Assembly (NCBI GenBank): GCA_016930895.1
Contig: JAFGFV010000573.1
Span: 1-16,086, forward strand
DNA: 16,086 bases
Source: Spirochaetales bacterium
GTDB lineage: Bacteria; Spirochaetota; Spirochaetia; SZUA-6; DRHE01
Direction: 5' to 3'
The translations under genes were made by a program, and so were the position numbers. This document shows, piece after piece, positions 1 through 7,534 of the stretch. Numbering within the stretch: position 1 is the first letter of the stretch; every line of letters begins with the position of its first letter. The notes beneath the pieces are model-generated. The model was not told the origin of the DNA. It saw nothing but the letters and a program-made list of their open reading frames with translations, and did no database searches.

Positions 1-1
1 C

Positions 2-160
2 ATGCACAGGATCTACGGTGACGAACTGTCCAGGTTCACCGTCTCGTACAAAGGGGACATCAAGCTGTTCGCGGTCGATCGCCAGGATGTCCTGGACTTC
101 GTCGAGGGCAACCCGGGCGTGGGGATGAAGCTGACCTACCAGTACACTCTCCAGGACTAG
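2..160 (+). CDS. C-terminal end of an unidentified protein (partial)
   Basis: An open frame enters from the left edge and ends at TAG 158-160, giving 52 residues that begin MHRIYGDELSRF and end YQYTLQD. The ATG at position 2 is probably internal, because no ribosome binding site can be seen before it. The tail is mixed charged and hydrophobic with no membrane segment and no motif I recognise. It converges on the SbcC-like gene with only 48 bases between the two stop codons. I cannot assign a function. That it is coding rests on the frame and its position only. Confidence 0.45.
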   Translation: MHRIYGDELSRFTVSYKGDIKLFAVDRQDVLDFVEGNPGVGMKLTYQYTLQD

Positions 161-208
161 ACTCCCGGAGGCCGACCTCTCCCTGGGGAGGCGGCGACCG
201 GGGGCTGC

Positions 209-2701
209 CTACCCGAGCTCGACCCGGTGCACGGGCTGACGGTTCTCCTGGCCGGCGGCGGCCAGGAGGTCGGCATGCGAGGGGTGGCAGGTGAACACGA
301 CGAGCTGCTGCCCTCGGGCGAAGCGAGCCATCACCGCGGCAGCCAGCCGTTGGCGCTCGGGGTCCATGTCCACGAGGGGGTCGTCCATGACCATGAACCC
401 CGAGGGGCGCGACTGCTCGTCGCCGGCAGACGCCTTGCCGGCTGCCAGCAGGTATTCGGCCATGGCCAGCCGCAGCGCCAGGGAGAAGAGGTCCTGAGTC
501 CCGGCGGAGAGCAGTGCGTACCCCAGCCTCAGGCCGTCTTCCCGTTCGAGGGCCTCGGGCAACAGGACTCCCTCGGGGGTTGACCGGTAGCGGGCCCCGC
601 TCAGCTCGGAGACGTAGTCCCCGAATCGGCGGCGAAAGCCCTCCAGAGACGAGACGTCCAGGTTCTCGAGGATGTCGTCAGCGGTCTCCCGGACCCGCAG
701 CAGGGCCGTCCCTTGGCGCGCCTGCCGCTCGAATTGCCGGCGGGCCTCGCTGAGGCGGGAAGCCAGCTCTTCGGTGCTCTCTTCCGGCAGGTGGCGCAGC
801 GCCTCCCGGAGTGCGCTTTCCAGGCTCGCCGCCTGGAGTTGCAGCCCCTGCACTTCGCGCTCTCGGGCGCGGTGCTGCGCCAGGAACGACGCGGCATCCG
901 CGTGCCCATCGGGTAGCTCCCGCAGGCCCGCCAGCTGTTGCTCGAGTTCGTGGAGGCGGGCCGCATGCTCGCCGACGGCGCGAAGCAGCGTCTCTCGGCT
1001 CCCGTAGCTTGCCTCCAGAGAGGCGATTCGTTCACCGGCGCGTGCAAGACCCTCTTCGAGGCGTCCCAGTCGGGCGGTGAGCTCCGCCAGCTCGGACACC
1101 ACGGCCTCCATCTCCCGCTGCGGAGGGTTGACCGGCAGCTGTGCAGCCGCAGCTTCCAGCTGTTCCCAGGCTTGTCCGTTCAGGGCCTCCTCGAAGGCCC
1201 TTCGGGCCGCGTCCGCTTCCAAGCTCAGCCTTGCGTACTCGCTGCGTGCCTGCTCGGCGGCCGTCAGCGAAGAGACTCCCGCCGCGTGCAGAAGGCCCTC
1301 CAGGCGGGTGCGGGTCTGTTCGTAGCGGCGGGCAACCTCCTCGAAGCCCCCGTCCCCCGAGGTGACCTCCAGCGACCAGTCCGGGTGCTCCAGACGAATG
1401 CGCCCTCGAGCTTCCAGCTCCAGGCTTTCTTGAGCCGCGAGCTCCTTGTGCTGAGGCTCTTCCAGGTCGCGAACGGCGGTCACGGCGAGCCTGTCGCGAG
1501 CCTCCAGGCGCAGCGAAAGGGTCCCACCGGCAGCTGCTCCTTCGAGGCGTTGCAGCTCGCCCGCCACGGCGCGCAGCTCCTCCATCTGCTCCGCGCTGAG
1601 GACTGAGGTGTCCCGGAGCGCCGCCATGGCGGCTTCCCACCGGCCCTTGAGCTCCCCGGCCCGGACGTGCCTTTCCCGCAGAGCGCGGCTCGCGGCGTAT
1701 CGCTCGACCGCGGCCAGCTCCACTTCCAGGCGCTCGCGGCCTTCGGTCAAGCGGTCTCGTTCTTCTGCGCTGCGCTCCCGAACGAGCAGGCTCTCGGTCC
1801 AGTCCGCGTACGCCCGCTCCACCGCCTGCAGCTGAGCGGCGGCTGCCTCCCGTTTGGACTCCAGGGCGTCACGTCGCGCGGCATCCGCCGCCACAGGGGA
1901 CTCCTGCTCAATCGCGCGCTCGAGCTCCTGCAGTCGCTCCCTGCAGGACTCCAGCTGCCTGTTGCGTTCCTCATAGGATTGCTCAGCCTCGAGGGCGTTC
2001 CGGTAAGCCGCTTCCAGGCTCTGTTGATCGTAGTAGGCCTGGAGCAAGCTCCCCACTCCTTTCTTCCAGGGGTTGTTCCATTCTCTTCCCCCTTCCGGCT
2101 GCCCTCGTTCGGTATCCCAGTGGCCCAGCAGGTCGCCGATCCTCTGCTCCAGGAGCTCCCGGAACCGGGCCGTGGAGACGCCGTCGCTTTCGAGGAGGCT
2201 GCGCTGGAGCAGGTCCGACAGCCGGTGAAGGGCTTCCGGCTGCTCGCCGAGCTGGCGCAGGGTGTCGGCCAGCCCGCTCTGGTAGGTCAGCAGCACCGTC
2301 CTCAGGGTTGCCGGGTCGACCGGCAGCAGCTCTTCCAGGGCCTCCTGAACGGCCTGCTCGCCGGTGATGCGGTTTCCATCGGGGAGCTCGAGCACAACCT
2401 CCGGTGCGGCCCCCCAGCGCTTGCGGAGCCGGTAGGTGCTGTCCGCGGCGTCCGGGACGGCGAAGACGAGCTCGGCCTCCAGCGTGTCCCCCCCGCCCAC
2501 CGGAAGGTAGGGTTCCATGGTGCGTTGGAAGCGGGACTTGGTGAGCCTGACGGGGGTCAGCAGAATGTGCTCGAGGGCCTGGAACAGGGTGGACTTGCCA
2601 GCCTCGTTGGGACCCAGGATCACGTTGAGACCCGGACGCAGATCCAGCTCTGCGCCAACCAGCCCGGCGAAAGAGGCCACCTTGAGGCGTCGGAGGATCA
2701 T
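209..2701 (-). CDS. SbcC/YhaN-like SMC-type AAA ATPase, DNA repair
   Basis: A protein of 830 residues that should form the ATPase half of an Mre11-Rad50-like (SbcCD or YhaON) DNA end-processing complex in the cytoplasm. Residues 1-45 carry the ABC-type N-terminal lobe with Walker A GPNEAGKST at about 30-38. The middle (roughly 180-690) is rich in Glu, Ala, Leu and Arg and reads as two long coiled-coil arms. Near the C-terminus are the signature LSAGTQDLFSLALRLA (about 730), Walker B MVMDDP (about 770) and an H-loop FTCHPSH. The start is ATG 2701, chosen because it overlaps the upstream nuclease stop as ATGA and gives the family N-terminus; the frame stays open far upstream only as a high-GC shadow. 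There is no CxxC zinc hook (just two isolated cysteines) and the length is below the roughly 1000 residues of E. coli SbcC, so it resembles the YhaN group more than SbcC proper. Confidence 0.9.
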   Translation of the reverse strand: MILRRLKVASFAGLVGAELDLRPGLNVILGPNEAGKSTLFQALEHILLTPVRLTKSRFQRTMEPYLPVGGGDTLEAELVFAVPDAADSTYRLRKRWGAAPEVVLELPDGNRITGEQAVQEALEELLPVDPATLRTVLLTYQSGLADTLRQLGEQPEALHRLSDLLQRSLLESDGVSTARFRELLEQRIGDLLGHWDTERGQPEGGREWNNPWKKGVGSLLQAYYDQQSLEAAYRNALEAEQSYEERNRQLESCRERLQELERAIEQESPVAADAARRDALESKREAAAAQLQAVERAYADWTESLLVRERSAEERDRLTEGRERLEVELAAVERYAASRALRERHVRAGELKGRWEAAMAALRDTSVLSAEQMEELRAVAGELQRLEGAAAGGTLSLRLEARDRLAVTAVRDLEEPQHKELAAQESLELEARGRIRLEHPDWSLEVTSGDGGFEEVARRYEQTRTRLEGLLHAAGVSSLTAAEQARSEYARLSLEADAARRAFEEALNGQAWEQLEAAAAQLPVNPPQREMEAVVSELAELTARLGRLEEGLARAGERIASLEASYGSRETLLRAVGEHAARLHELEQQLAGLRELPDGHADAASFLAQHRAREREVQGLQLQAASLESALREALRHLPEESTEELASRLSEARRQFERQARQGTALLRVRETADDILENLDVSSLEGFRRRFGDYVSELSGARYRSTPEGVLLPEALEREDGLRLGYALLSAGTQDLFSLALRLAMAEYLLAAGKASAGDEQSRPSGFMVMDDPLVDMDPERQRLAAAVMARFARGQQLVVFTCHPSHADLLAAAGQENRQPVHRVELG

Positions 2702-3831
2702 GGCCGGGCCTCCAGAAGCAGGTCGTAGGCCGCCTGCAGCGCCTCTTCTTCTTGGGCTTCGAGCAGGCGATTGAGGAGCCTGGCGGAAAAGGAACCCTCC
2801 GGGAACTCCTGCGCGATGGTCCTGGCCGTGATCATCTCTCCGAGAGCACTCTCGTCGACCGCGAGCCACGGCAGGTGCGCCCGCAGCGTCGACATCACGC
2901 GGCGCAGCTCCTCGATACGTTCCCGGCTCAGACGCCCCTTGAGCTCGAGCCGAAGGAGAGTGTTCTGGAACTCCGGTGTGGCGAACCGAGCGAGCGCTTG
3001 CGCCGGGGAGGTGGTCTCGTCGATCTCCAGCTGCTCGCGGCGAAAGCGGTACCGGCCGGTAACCAGTCGCTTCCGCCGGACCTGCCTGTCCGCCGAGATC
3101 TCCAGCAGCCAGGCCGCCCCTTCGTGCGGGCAGTCGAACCCGTCCGGTTCGGGGGTTCCAGGCACGAGGAGCCACTCCCGGCTCGACTCCTCCTGCGGGT
3201 GCTGTCGATGGGTATGACCCACGATCCACAGGTCCAGCCCCGCTCGCTCCAGCTCGGAGCGCTTCATCGGGAAATACTCTCCCTGGGCATCGGGAGAGAG
3301 CCCCTCGATGCTGCCGTGGGCGATCCCCAGGTGAAGGAGCTCGCTGTCGGGCGCAACCCCGCTGTCCCTGCGGATCCAGCCGATGTTGTTCTCCTTGCCG
3401 TGCTTGGAGGCGCAGGGGGCAGGGTACAGCAGCACGGGCAAGCCATAGGCGGTAAGGTCGACCGGCTCCGGGCGGTCGAGGATCATGACCCGGTCCGCCT
3501 TGATCCTCTCCAGGGAGTCGCGGAAGCTTCCCCAGAGAGGGCTGGCAGGACCCGCCAGGAAGTCGTGATTGCCGGGAAGCACGGCCACGGCCTGACCCTG
3601 GAACTCCGCGAGGATCTCGGCCGCCATCCGGATTTCCCGCGGCGGAACCGTGAGGCGGTGGAACAGATCCCCGGCGATGACCATGAGCCCGCACTGCTCA
3701 CGATCGGCAAGCTCGACCAGGCGCGCGAGGGTCTGGAAGCGGGCGGAGCTGAGGGCCTCCTGGAGTTCCGGGTATCCGGAAAAACGCATGCCCAGATGCA
3801 GATCGGAAGTGGCGAGTATCTTGAAGCTCAT
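2698..3831 (-). CDS. SbcD/YhaO-like metallophosphoesterase, DNA repair exonuclease
   Basis: A 377-residue Mre11/SbcD-family nuclease expected to work with the SbcC-like ATPase encoded directly after it. All calcineurin-type metal motifs are visible: SDLHLG (Asp10, His12), AGDLFH (Asp55), GNHD (88-90), AHGS (His172) and GHTH (205-208), so it should be catalytically competent with two metal ions. The C-terminal third (about 240-377) is the family capping and ATPase-binding region. I chose ATG 3831 because MSFKILATSDLHLG matches the family start. An in-frame GTG at 3912 would add 27 basic residues that do not look like part of the fold. No strong Shine-Dalgarno is seen before 3831, so the start is somewhat uncertain. 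It forms a two-gene operon with the ATPase (4-base overlap). Confidence 0.92.
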   Translation of the reverse strand: MSFKILATSDLHLGMRFSGYPELQEALSSARFQTLARLVELADREQCGLMVIAGDLFHRLTVPPREIRMAAEILAEFQGQAVAVLPGNHDFLAGPASPLWGSFRDSLERIKADRVMILDRPEPVDLTAYGLPVLLYPAPCASKHGKENNIGWIRRDSGVAPDSELLHLGIAHGSIEGLSPDAQGEYFPMKRSELERAGLDLWIVGHTHRQHPQEESSREWLLVPGTPEPDGFDCPHEGAAWLLEISADRQVRRKRLVTGRYRFRREQLEIDETTSPAQALARFATPEFQNTLLRLELKGRLSRERIEELRRVMSTLRAHLPWLAVDESALGEMITARTIAQEFPEGSFSARLLNRLLEAQEEEALQAAYDLLLEARP

Positions 3832-3978
3832 CCCGCGGACTCGATCCGAGCTCCAGGCCCGGTACCTGCGACCATCCCCACGCTCCTTCTTAGGCTCCCA
3901 CGCTCTACTCACACGGTCTATCTACGGGGAGCCGGGACACCGCGATTGTATCAGCAGGACGGATTCGGGAACAAGCGC

Positions 3979-4035
3979 CGCCGACCGGGCATCCTGTCGC
4001 CGACCGGGCATCCTGTCGCCGAGCGGGCATCCTGC
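3979..4035. repeat. Three tandem 19-bp repeats
   Basis: The unit CGCCGACCGGGCATCCTGT occurs at 3979-3997 and 3998-4016 without change, and at 4017-4035 with two differences. The array sits in the roughly 250-base divergent gap between the SbcD-like gene and the secreted-protein gene, 48 bases before the latter's ATG. The exact copies suggest recent expansion. A regulatory role is possible but nothing shows it. Confidence 0.9.
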
Positions 4036-4082
4036 CACGGGGCATTGACCCCCTGCGGGCACCGCCCTATCCTGAAGGTGGA

Positions 4083-5270
4083 ATGAGAGGCCGAGTTCTT
4101 TTCATGGTGCTCCTCGCTGCGCTGTTGCGGACGGCGCCCCCCGCCTCCCCGGAGGAGCCGCGGCTCTTCGAGGGGGCCGCCGCCTGGGAGCATCCGGAGG
4201 ACTGGCACCCGGCGGAGCGGGACCTCCTGTTCAACGACCGGCGTGCCGGCGGTTTTCAGAGCCGTTCGTTCCACTTCACCGGCTACCTGAACGACGGGAT
4301 CCATCTCGAGATTTCCCTGTTTCGGTGGGAGTACGGCCTGTTCGGAGGGTGGGGCCTTCAGGTCCTCGTGGCAGAGCCCGGCAGAGAGCCTTGCGCGTTC
4401 GAGGAGCGCATTCCGGAAGGAGACATGGAGGTAGCGGCGGAGCGCTTCCACATTCGCTTCGGGGAGAACCTGCTGCAGGGGAGCAGGGGCCGCTATACGG
4501 TCTCCTTGCGGCTCCGGGAGCTCCGCTGTGACCTGTATTTTCGCTCTCTGGTCCCCCCCTGGATTCCCGGCGACGGGTACGCGGCCATGGATCGGAACGG
4601 GACGGCTTACGTGCGGTACGGGGTCTCGGTGCCCGTCGGATGGGTGGAAGGCTCCCTGAGTCTGCAGGACCGGACCCTGCCGGTCCGCGGCCCGGGATAC
4701 GCCGACCGCGGCCTGATCGCGGCGCCGATCAACCGCATGAGCTCTCCGACCTGCGCCTTCCGGGGTTTCTCCGGGGATGGCGGGGAGGGCTCGGTTTCGA
4801 TCATCAGCCTGCTGCACTACCAGACTCACCCGGAGTACGGCTCGTCGGCCATTCCCGTGGTCCTGTTCATAGAAGGGCGCCGCTGGGTGCTCGCGAGCAG
4901 AAAGGTCTCTCTGACCGCCGCGGAATGGGTGGAGGAACCGCACCTGCCCGTTGCCTATCCGCGGCGCCTGGAGGTGGAGGCTATCGGCGAGGGCTACGGT
5001 GCGTCAACTTCCGCCGGCTCGGCAGCGGGCGGGGAGGTGGTGGCAGGGCCCGTACGCCTGGAAGGGGCGTTCGTGGGGACGAGCCTGTATCACTACTCGG
5101 ATGTCTTCCAGAAGATCCCAGCCCTGTTTCGCGACTTGGTCGACCTGTTCCTGGACCGCCCGATCATCTTCAAGCTGTTGGGACGCTTCGAGGGGACCAT
5201 CACGTATCCGGACGGCACGCGGCAACAGGTGCGGCTTCCCGGACACGCGGAGTACACGGTCGTGCAGTAG
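4083..5270 (+). CDS. Exported protein, probable CrtC/AttH lipocalin-like fold
   Basis: A 395-residue protein starting at ATG 4083, with AAGGTGG just before it as a closely spaced ribosome binding site. Residues 1-22 (MRGRVLFMVLLAALLRTAPP) form a signal peptide with no lipobox, so the protein is probably periplasmic or secreted. The body is predicted mostly beta, with many aromatic and charged alternations. The stretch WVEGSLSLQD (187-196) followed by GPGYADRG (203-210) resembles the W-x-G-x-x-x ... GY-x-D-x motif of the CrtC/AttH/Svf1 lipocalin-like superfamily, members of which include hydroxyneurosporene synthase and many uncharacterised lipid-binding proteins. No neighbour suggests carotenoid chemistry, so I do not assign a reaction. 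The fold assignment is from motif memory only. Confidence 0.6.
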   Translation: MRGRVLFMVLLAALLRTAPPASPEEPRLFEGAAAWEHPEDWHPAERDLLFNDRRAGGFQSRSFHFTGYLNDGIHLEISLFRWEYGLFGGWGLQVLVAEPGREPCAFEERIPEGDMEVAAERFHIRFGENLLQGSRGRYTVSLRLRELRCDLYFRSLVPPWIPGDGYAAMDRNGTAYVRYGVSVPVGWVEGSLSLQDRTLPVRGPGYADRGLIAAPINRMSSPTCAFRGFSGDGGEGSVSIISLLHYQTHPEYGSSAIPVVLFIEGRRWVLASRKVSLTAAEWVEEPHLPVAYPRRLEVEAIGEGYGASTSAGSAAGGEVVAGPVRLEGAFVGTSLYHYSDVFQKIPALFRDLVDLFLDRPIIFKLLGRFEGTITYPDGTRQQVRLPGHAEYTVVQ

Positions 5271-5294
5271 CAGCTGCTATCCTCCCAGCAGCTG
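5271..5294. terminator. Perfect 8-bp hairpin between convergent genes
   Basis: CAGCTGCT (5271-5278), an 8-base loop and AGCAGCTG (5287-5294) form a perfect inverted repeat. It starts one base after the stop of the secreted-protein gene and covers the last codons and stop of the AEC permease gene on the other strand. The placement suggests a shared transcription end point for the two converging genes. No run of T follows on either strand, so Rho-independent activity is uncertain. Confidence 0.5.
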
Positions 5295-6170
5295 CGCCAG
5301 GTAGAAGCTCAGCGGTATGGTCACGAGGCCCAGCACGGTAGTGGCCAGGACGAGGGGCGTAGCATGGTCGGGGCGCACTCCGTAGCGGGCAGGAAGCACG
5401 GAGCCGAAGACCGCCGAGGGCAGTGACGAAGCCACAATCACGACAGTCCGGGCTGGGTCGTCCATCCGCAGCACCAGGGCAGCCCCGAGACCCAGAAGGA
5501 AGCCCAGCGCTACCCGCAAGAGGATCCCCACCGCCAGGTGTACGCTCACTGCGATCCGGGTCCTGGTGAGCGAGCATCCCAGGGCAAAAGCCGCCAGGGC
5601 CGGGGTTCCGGCCCCGCCGAACTCGAAGGTATCGAGGATTACGGCGGGAACGGGGACCTCGAGAAAATGGAACAGGAAACCTGCGACGATGGCCCACAGC
5701 ATGGGAGATTTCGCCATTTGCCGGGCGCCTTTCGCGGAGAATCCGCCGCTGACGATCAGGATGCCCAACGTGAAGATGAACACAGTCTGTACCTGGTCGT
5801 AGACCACGATCAGGTTCACGGCCGGCAAACCGCCCCACAGCTTCATGAGCGGGATCCCCAGGAAACCGGAGTTCATGAAGATCACCGGAGGTATGAAGCT
5901 CCTCGGCTCGGCCTTGCCCAGGTACGCGTACAGAGCCGAAACCAGCAGGAGAGCCACCAGCACTATGGAAGTGGCGGCGGCGACCTTACCGATTTCGGCC
6001 AGCTCCATGTCGGCGGTGTAAAGGGAGTGAAACACCAGCATGGGCATGAAGAAGTCGGTGATGATCCGTACCAGGGTTTCTTCGGACAGACGCACCAGCC
6101 GGCCGACGACATACCCTCCGGCCACCAGCACGAAGAGGGGAAGCATGATGGAGAAGAGCCCTGAGAACAC
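5277..6170 (-). CDS. AEC-family (auxin efflux carrier-like) membrane transporter
   Basis: A 297-residue integral membrane protein with about ten hydrophobic segments in two halves, as usual for the AEC/MdcF-like permease family (bile acid/auxin carrier fold). Visible family features are the N-terminal segment LFSIMLPLFVLVAGGYVVG, the FFMPMLVFHSL helix and the crossover-type segment FMNSGFLGIPLM, where the N-S-G-F-L-G-I-P pattern is characteristic. Bacterial members export or exchange small carboxylates such as malate, but substrate cannot be read from the sequence. The frame is open to 6233. I favour GTG 6170 because AGAGG lies 7 bases before it and the product then starts directly with the first membrane helix. 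It is a single gene converging on the secreted-protein gene. Confidence 0.85.
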   Translation of the reverse strand: MFSGLFSIMLPLFVLVAGGYVVGRLVRLSEETLVRIITDFFMPMLVFHSLYTADMELAEIGKVAAATSIVLVALLLVSALYAYLGKAEPRSFIPPVIFMNSGFLGIPLMKLWGGLPAVNLIVVYDQVQTVFIFTLGILIVSGGFSAKGARQMAKSPMLWAIVAGFLFHFLEVPVPAVILDTFEFGGAGTPALAAFALGCSLTRTRIAVSVHLAVGILLRVALGFLLGLGAALVLRMDDPARTVVIVASSLPSAVFGSVLPARYGVRPDHATPLVLATTVLGLVTIPLSFYLAQLLGG

Positions 6171-6350
6171 TGGACAACCTCTGTCTATGCTTGTGGAGTC
6201 CCTGACCGCGCGAGGGCGCGTCGGTCTCTGCACCGTAGCCGATCCATGCGCTCTACGGCAAGGGGCGTTCGGGGAAAGGGGTGCGCCGGGGTCACGGAAC
6301 GGCGGTGCGGAACCCCCGCGCCTCGTGCGTGCAGCCCAAAGGCGCGAAGC

Positions 6351-6650
6351 TCAGGGGAGAAGCTCAGCAGGCCCCTGCCCGGATCTCGCCGGCCCCTGCC
6401 CGGATCGGGCAGGGCCGGGTCCACGGTGACCCCCTTGCTTGATTCTCGGGTTGCGCTCGTAGGCGGGGCAGTGAGTCCCCGTCGAACGGAACACCACGTG
6501 ACTCGGCAGGTCTCGACTCTTGATGCCGAACACCCGGCAGCCGCGCGGGAATCTCGGGTCCCAGGACACGTAGTAGTGCCGGCAGGTCAGGCAGAAGGGC
6601 GCCGTGGCGGGAGGTTGCACCGGGAGCTTCTCCGTTGCGGATGGTACCAC
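6351..6650 (-). CDS. Small conserved four-cysteine protein (putative metal-binding)
   Basis: A reading frame of 99 codons whose core, CLTCRHYYVSWDPRFPRGC followed by VFGIKSRDLPS and a final Cys in GTHCPAY, matches a short uncharacterised family I recognise from many bacteria (C-x2-C-R-Y/H ... WDP ... GCR ... GFKS ... PS ... SG-x-x-C). The four cysteines suggest a bound metal, probably zinc. Function is unknown. The frame opens at GTG 6650, but GTG 6620 has GGAG 9 bases upstream and may be the real start (89 residues). The C-terminal tail after about residue 70 is low complexity, with PARSGQG twice in a row, and is encoded by a 21-bp repeat, so it is probably not part of the conserved domain. 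It diverges from msrA. Confidence 0.65.
   Translation of the reverse strand: MVPSATEKLPVQPPATAPFCLTCRHYYVSWDPRFPRGCRVFGIKSRDLPSHVVFRSTGTHCPAYERNPRIKQGGHRGPGPARSGQGPARSGQGPAELLP
6370..6414. repeat. 21-bp period direct repeat ending in a strong hairpin
   Basis: GGCCCCTGCCCGGATC occurs at 6370-6385 and again at 6391-6406. The second copy forms a perfect 9-bp inverted repeat with the following bases: CCCTGCCCG at 6394-6402, a 3-base GAT turn, and CGGGCAGGG at 6406-6414. It lies inside the 3' coding end of the small four-cysteine gene, where it encodes two PARSGQG repeats. It could also act as a transcript-end hairpin for that gene, although no T run follows. Confidence 0.75.
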
Positions 6651-6661
6651 GACGCTGCGGC

Positions 6662-6700
6662 CAAGTAAACTTTACTTGATTGATAAGATTTACTATCTTT
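6662..6700 (+). promoter_or_regulatory. AT-rich divergent control region with 17-bp dyad, likely msrA promoter
   Basis: This is the only AT-rich stretch in its neighbourhood, and it lies between the divergent four-cysteine gene and msrA. It contains the perfect odd-length dyad CAAGTAAA-C-TTTACTTG (6662-6678). A weak promoter toward msrA can be read as TTTACT (6671-6676), 18 bases, then TATCTT (6695-6700). The dyad overlaps the proposed -35 box, which is the usual position for a repressor site. The dyad is seen directly; the promoter and operator roles are inference. Confidence 0.4.
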
Positions 6701-6831
6701 CACGAGAAGGCGTTGGGGTGTACGGTGCTTCAACGCCGGAGGTTTCGACGGAGGTCGTTCGCGCGGACGGCGGCCCGGCTCCATGAGGCGTGCCGCCGGA
6801 CAGGAAGACCGCCTGGTACGGGAGGACCGTT

Positions 6832-7470
6832 ATGAGACAGTTTGCAGCAGCGCTGGCTGCGATCACCATGGTCTTCGGCGGCGCGGTGCTCGGCCCCGCG
6901 GGGAGCTCTGCGCCCGAAGAACCTGCCGAAAGGGAGAATGTCATGAGCGAGGCCAAGACGGGAAACACGGAGGTTGCCACCCTCGGAGGCGGGTGCTTCT
7001 GGTGCCTGGAGGCCGTCTACGAGCGCATCGAGGGGGTCAAGTCGGTCGTGTCCGGGTACGCCGGGGGGACCAAGACCAATCCCACCTACTCGGAGGTGTG
7101 CAGCGGCTCCACCGGTCATGCCGAGGTCGTGCAGGTTGAGTTCGATCCTGCCACGATCAGCTACGAGCAGGTGCTCGAGCTCTTCTGGAAGGCCCACGAC
7201 CCGACCACCCTGAACCGCCAGGGCGCGGACGTGGGGACCCAGTACCGTTCGATCATCCTTTATCGCGATGAGGCGCAGCGGCAGGCGGCCGAGCGTTCCA
7301 TGGCGAAGGCGGCAAAGGACTTCCGCGAGCCGATCGTCACGGAGCTGAAGCCGCTGAGGAGCTTCTATCGGGCAGAAGAGTACCACCAGGACTACTACGC
7401 CAAGAACCCCTACGCCGGGTACTGCACCTTCGTCATTCGCCCCAAGCTGCAGAAGCTGAGCCTGGAATAG
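6832..7470 (+). CDS. msrA: Peptide-methionine (S)-S-oxide reductase MsrA, exported form
   Basis: MsrA reduces methionine-S-sulfoxide in proteins, repairing oxidative damage. The 212-residue product starts at ATG 6832, with a strong GGAGG 6 bases upstream. Residues 1-27 look like a signal peptide (MRQFAAALAAITMVFGGAVL), so this form should act in the periplasm. The catalytic motif GGGCFWC is at 52-58 (nucleophile Cys55), followed by GHAEVV and GTQYRS of the active site. A candidate recycling cysteine is Cys198 in YCTFVI near the end, with the family ending PKLQKL. A second in-frame start, ATG 6943, has AGGGAG 6 bases upstream and yields a 175-residue protein beginning MSEAKTG, which is a typical cytoplasmic MsrA start. 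Electrons come from thioredoxin or a periplasmic equivalent. The enzyme assignment is firm; use of both starts is inference. Confidence 0.95.
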   Translation: MRQFAAALAAITMVFGGAVLGPAGSSAPEEPAERENVMSEAKTGNTEVATLGGGCFWCLEAVYERIEGVKSVVSGYAGGTKTNPTYSEVCSGSTGHAEVVQVEFDPATISYEQVLELFWKAHDPTTLNRQGADVGTQYRSIILYRDEAQRQAAERSMAKAAKDFREPIVTELKPLRSFYRAEEYHQDYYAKNPYAGYCTFVIRPKLQKLSLE

Positions 7471-7534
7471 GGTCCCTGCGGTAAGGCCCGGACACGGCAA
7501 CTCCACCACCACCCGGATGGGCGCGTTCGGCAGG

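Noticed and set aside
176..191. Possible hairpin between the first partial gene and the SbcC-like gene
   Set aside because: The stem needs a G-T pair and a very small loop, and no T run follows. It is too weak to call a terminator.
1667..2728. Long plus-strand frame (353 codons) opposite the SbcC-like gene
   Set aside because: It is antisense to a clear ATPase with all motifs. Such long shadows are expected at this GC content.
2702..3694. Upstream extension of the SbcC-like frame by 331 codons, overlapping the SbcD-like gene
   Set aside because: It is Arg/Gly/Pro-rich shadow translation of the nuclease gene in another frame. The family N-terminus starts at ATG 2701, which overlaps the nuclease stop as ATGA.
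2752..4086. 444-codon plus-strand frame opposite the SbcD-like gene
   Set aside because: It is antisense shadow. The minus strand has every metallophosphoesterase motif.
3951..4943. 330-codon minus-strand frame opposite the exported-protein gene
   Set aside because: It has no start signal or domain. The plus strand has a signal peptide and Shine-Dalgarno.
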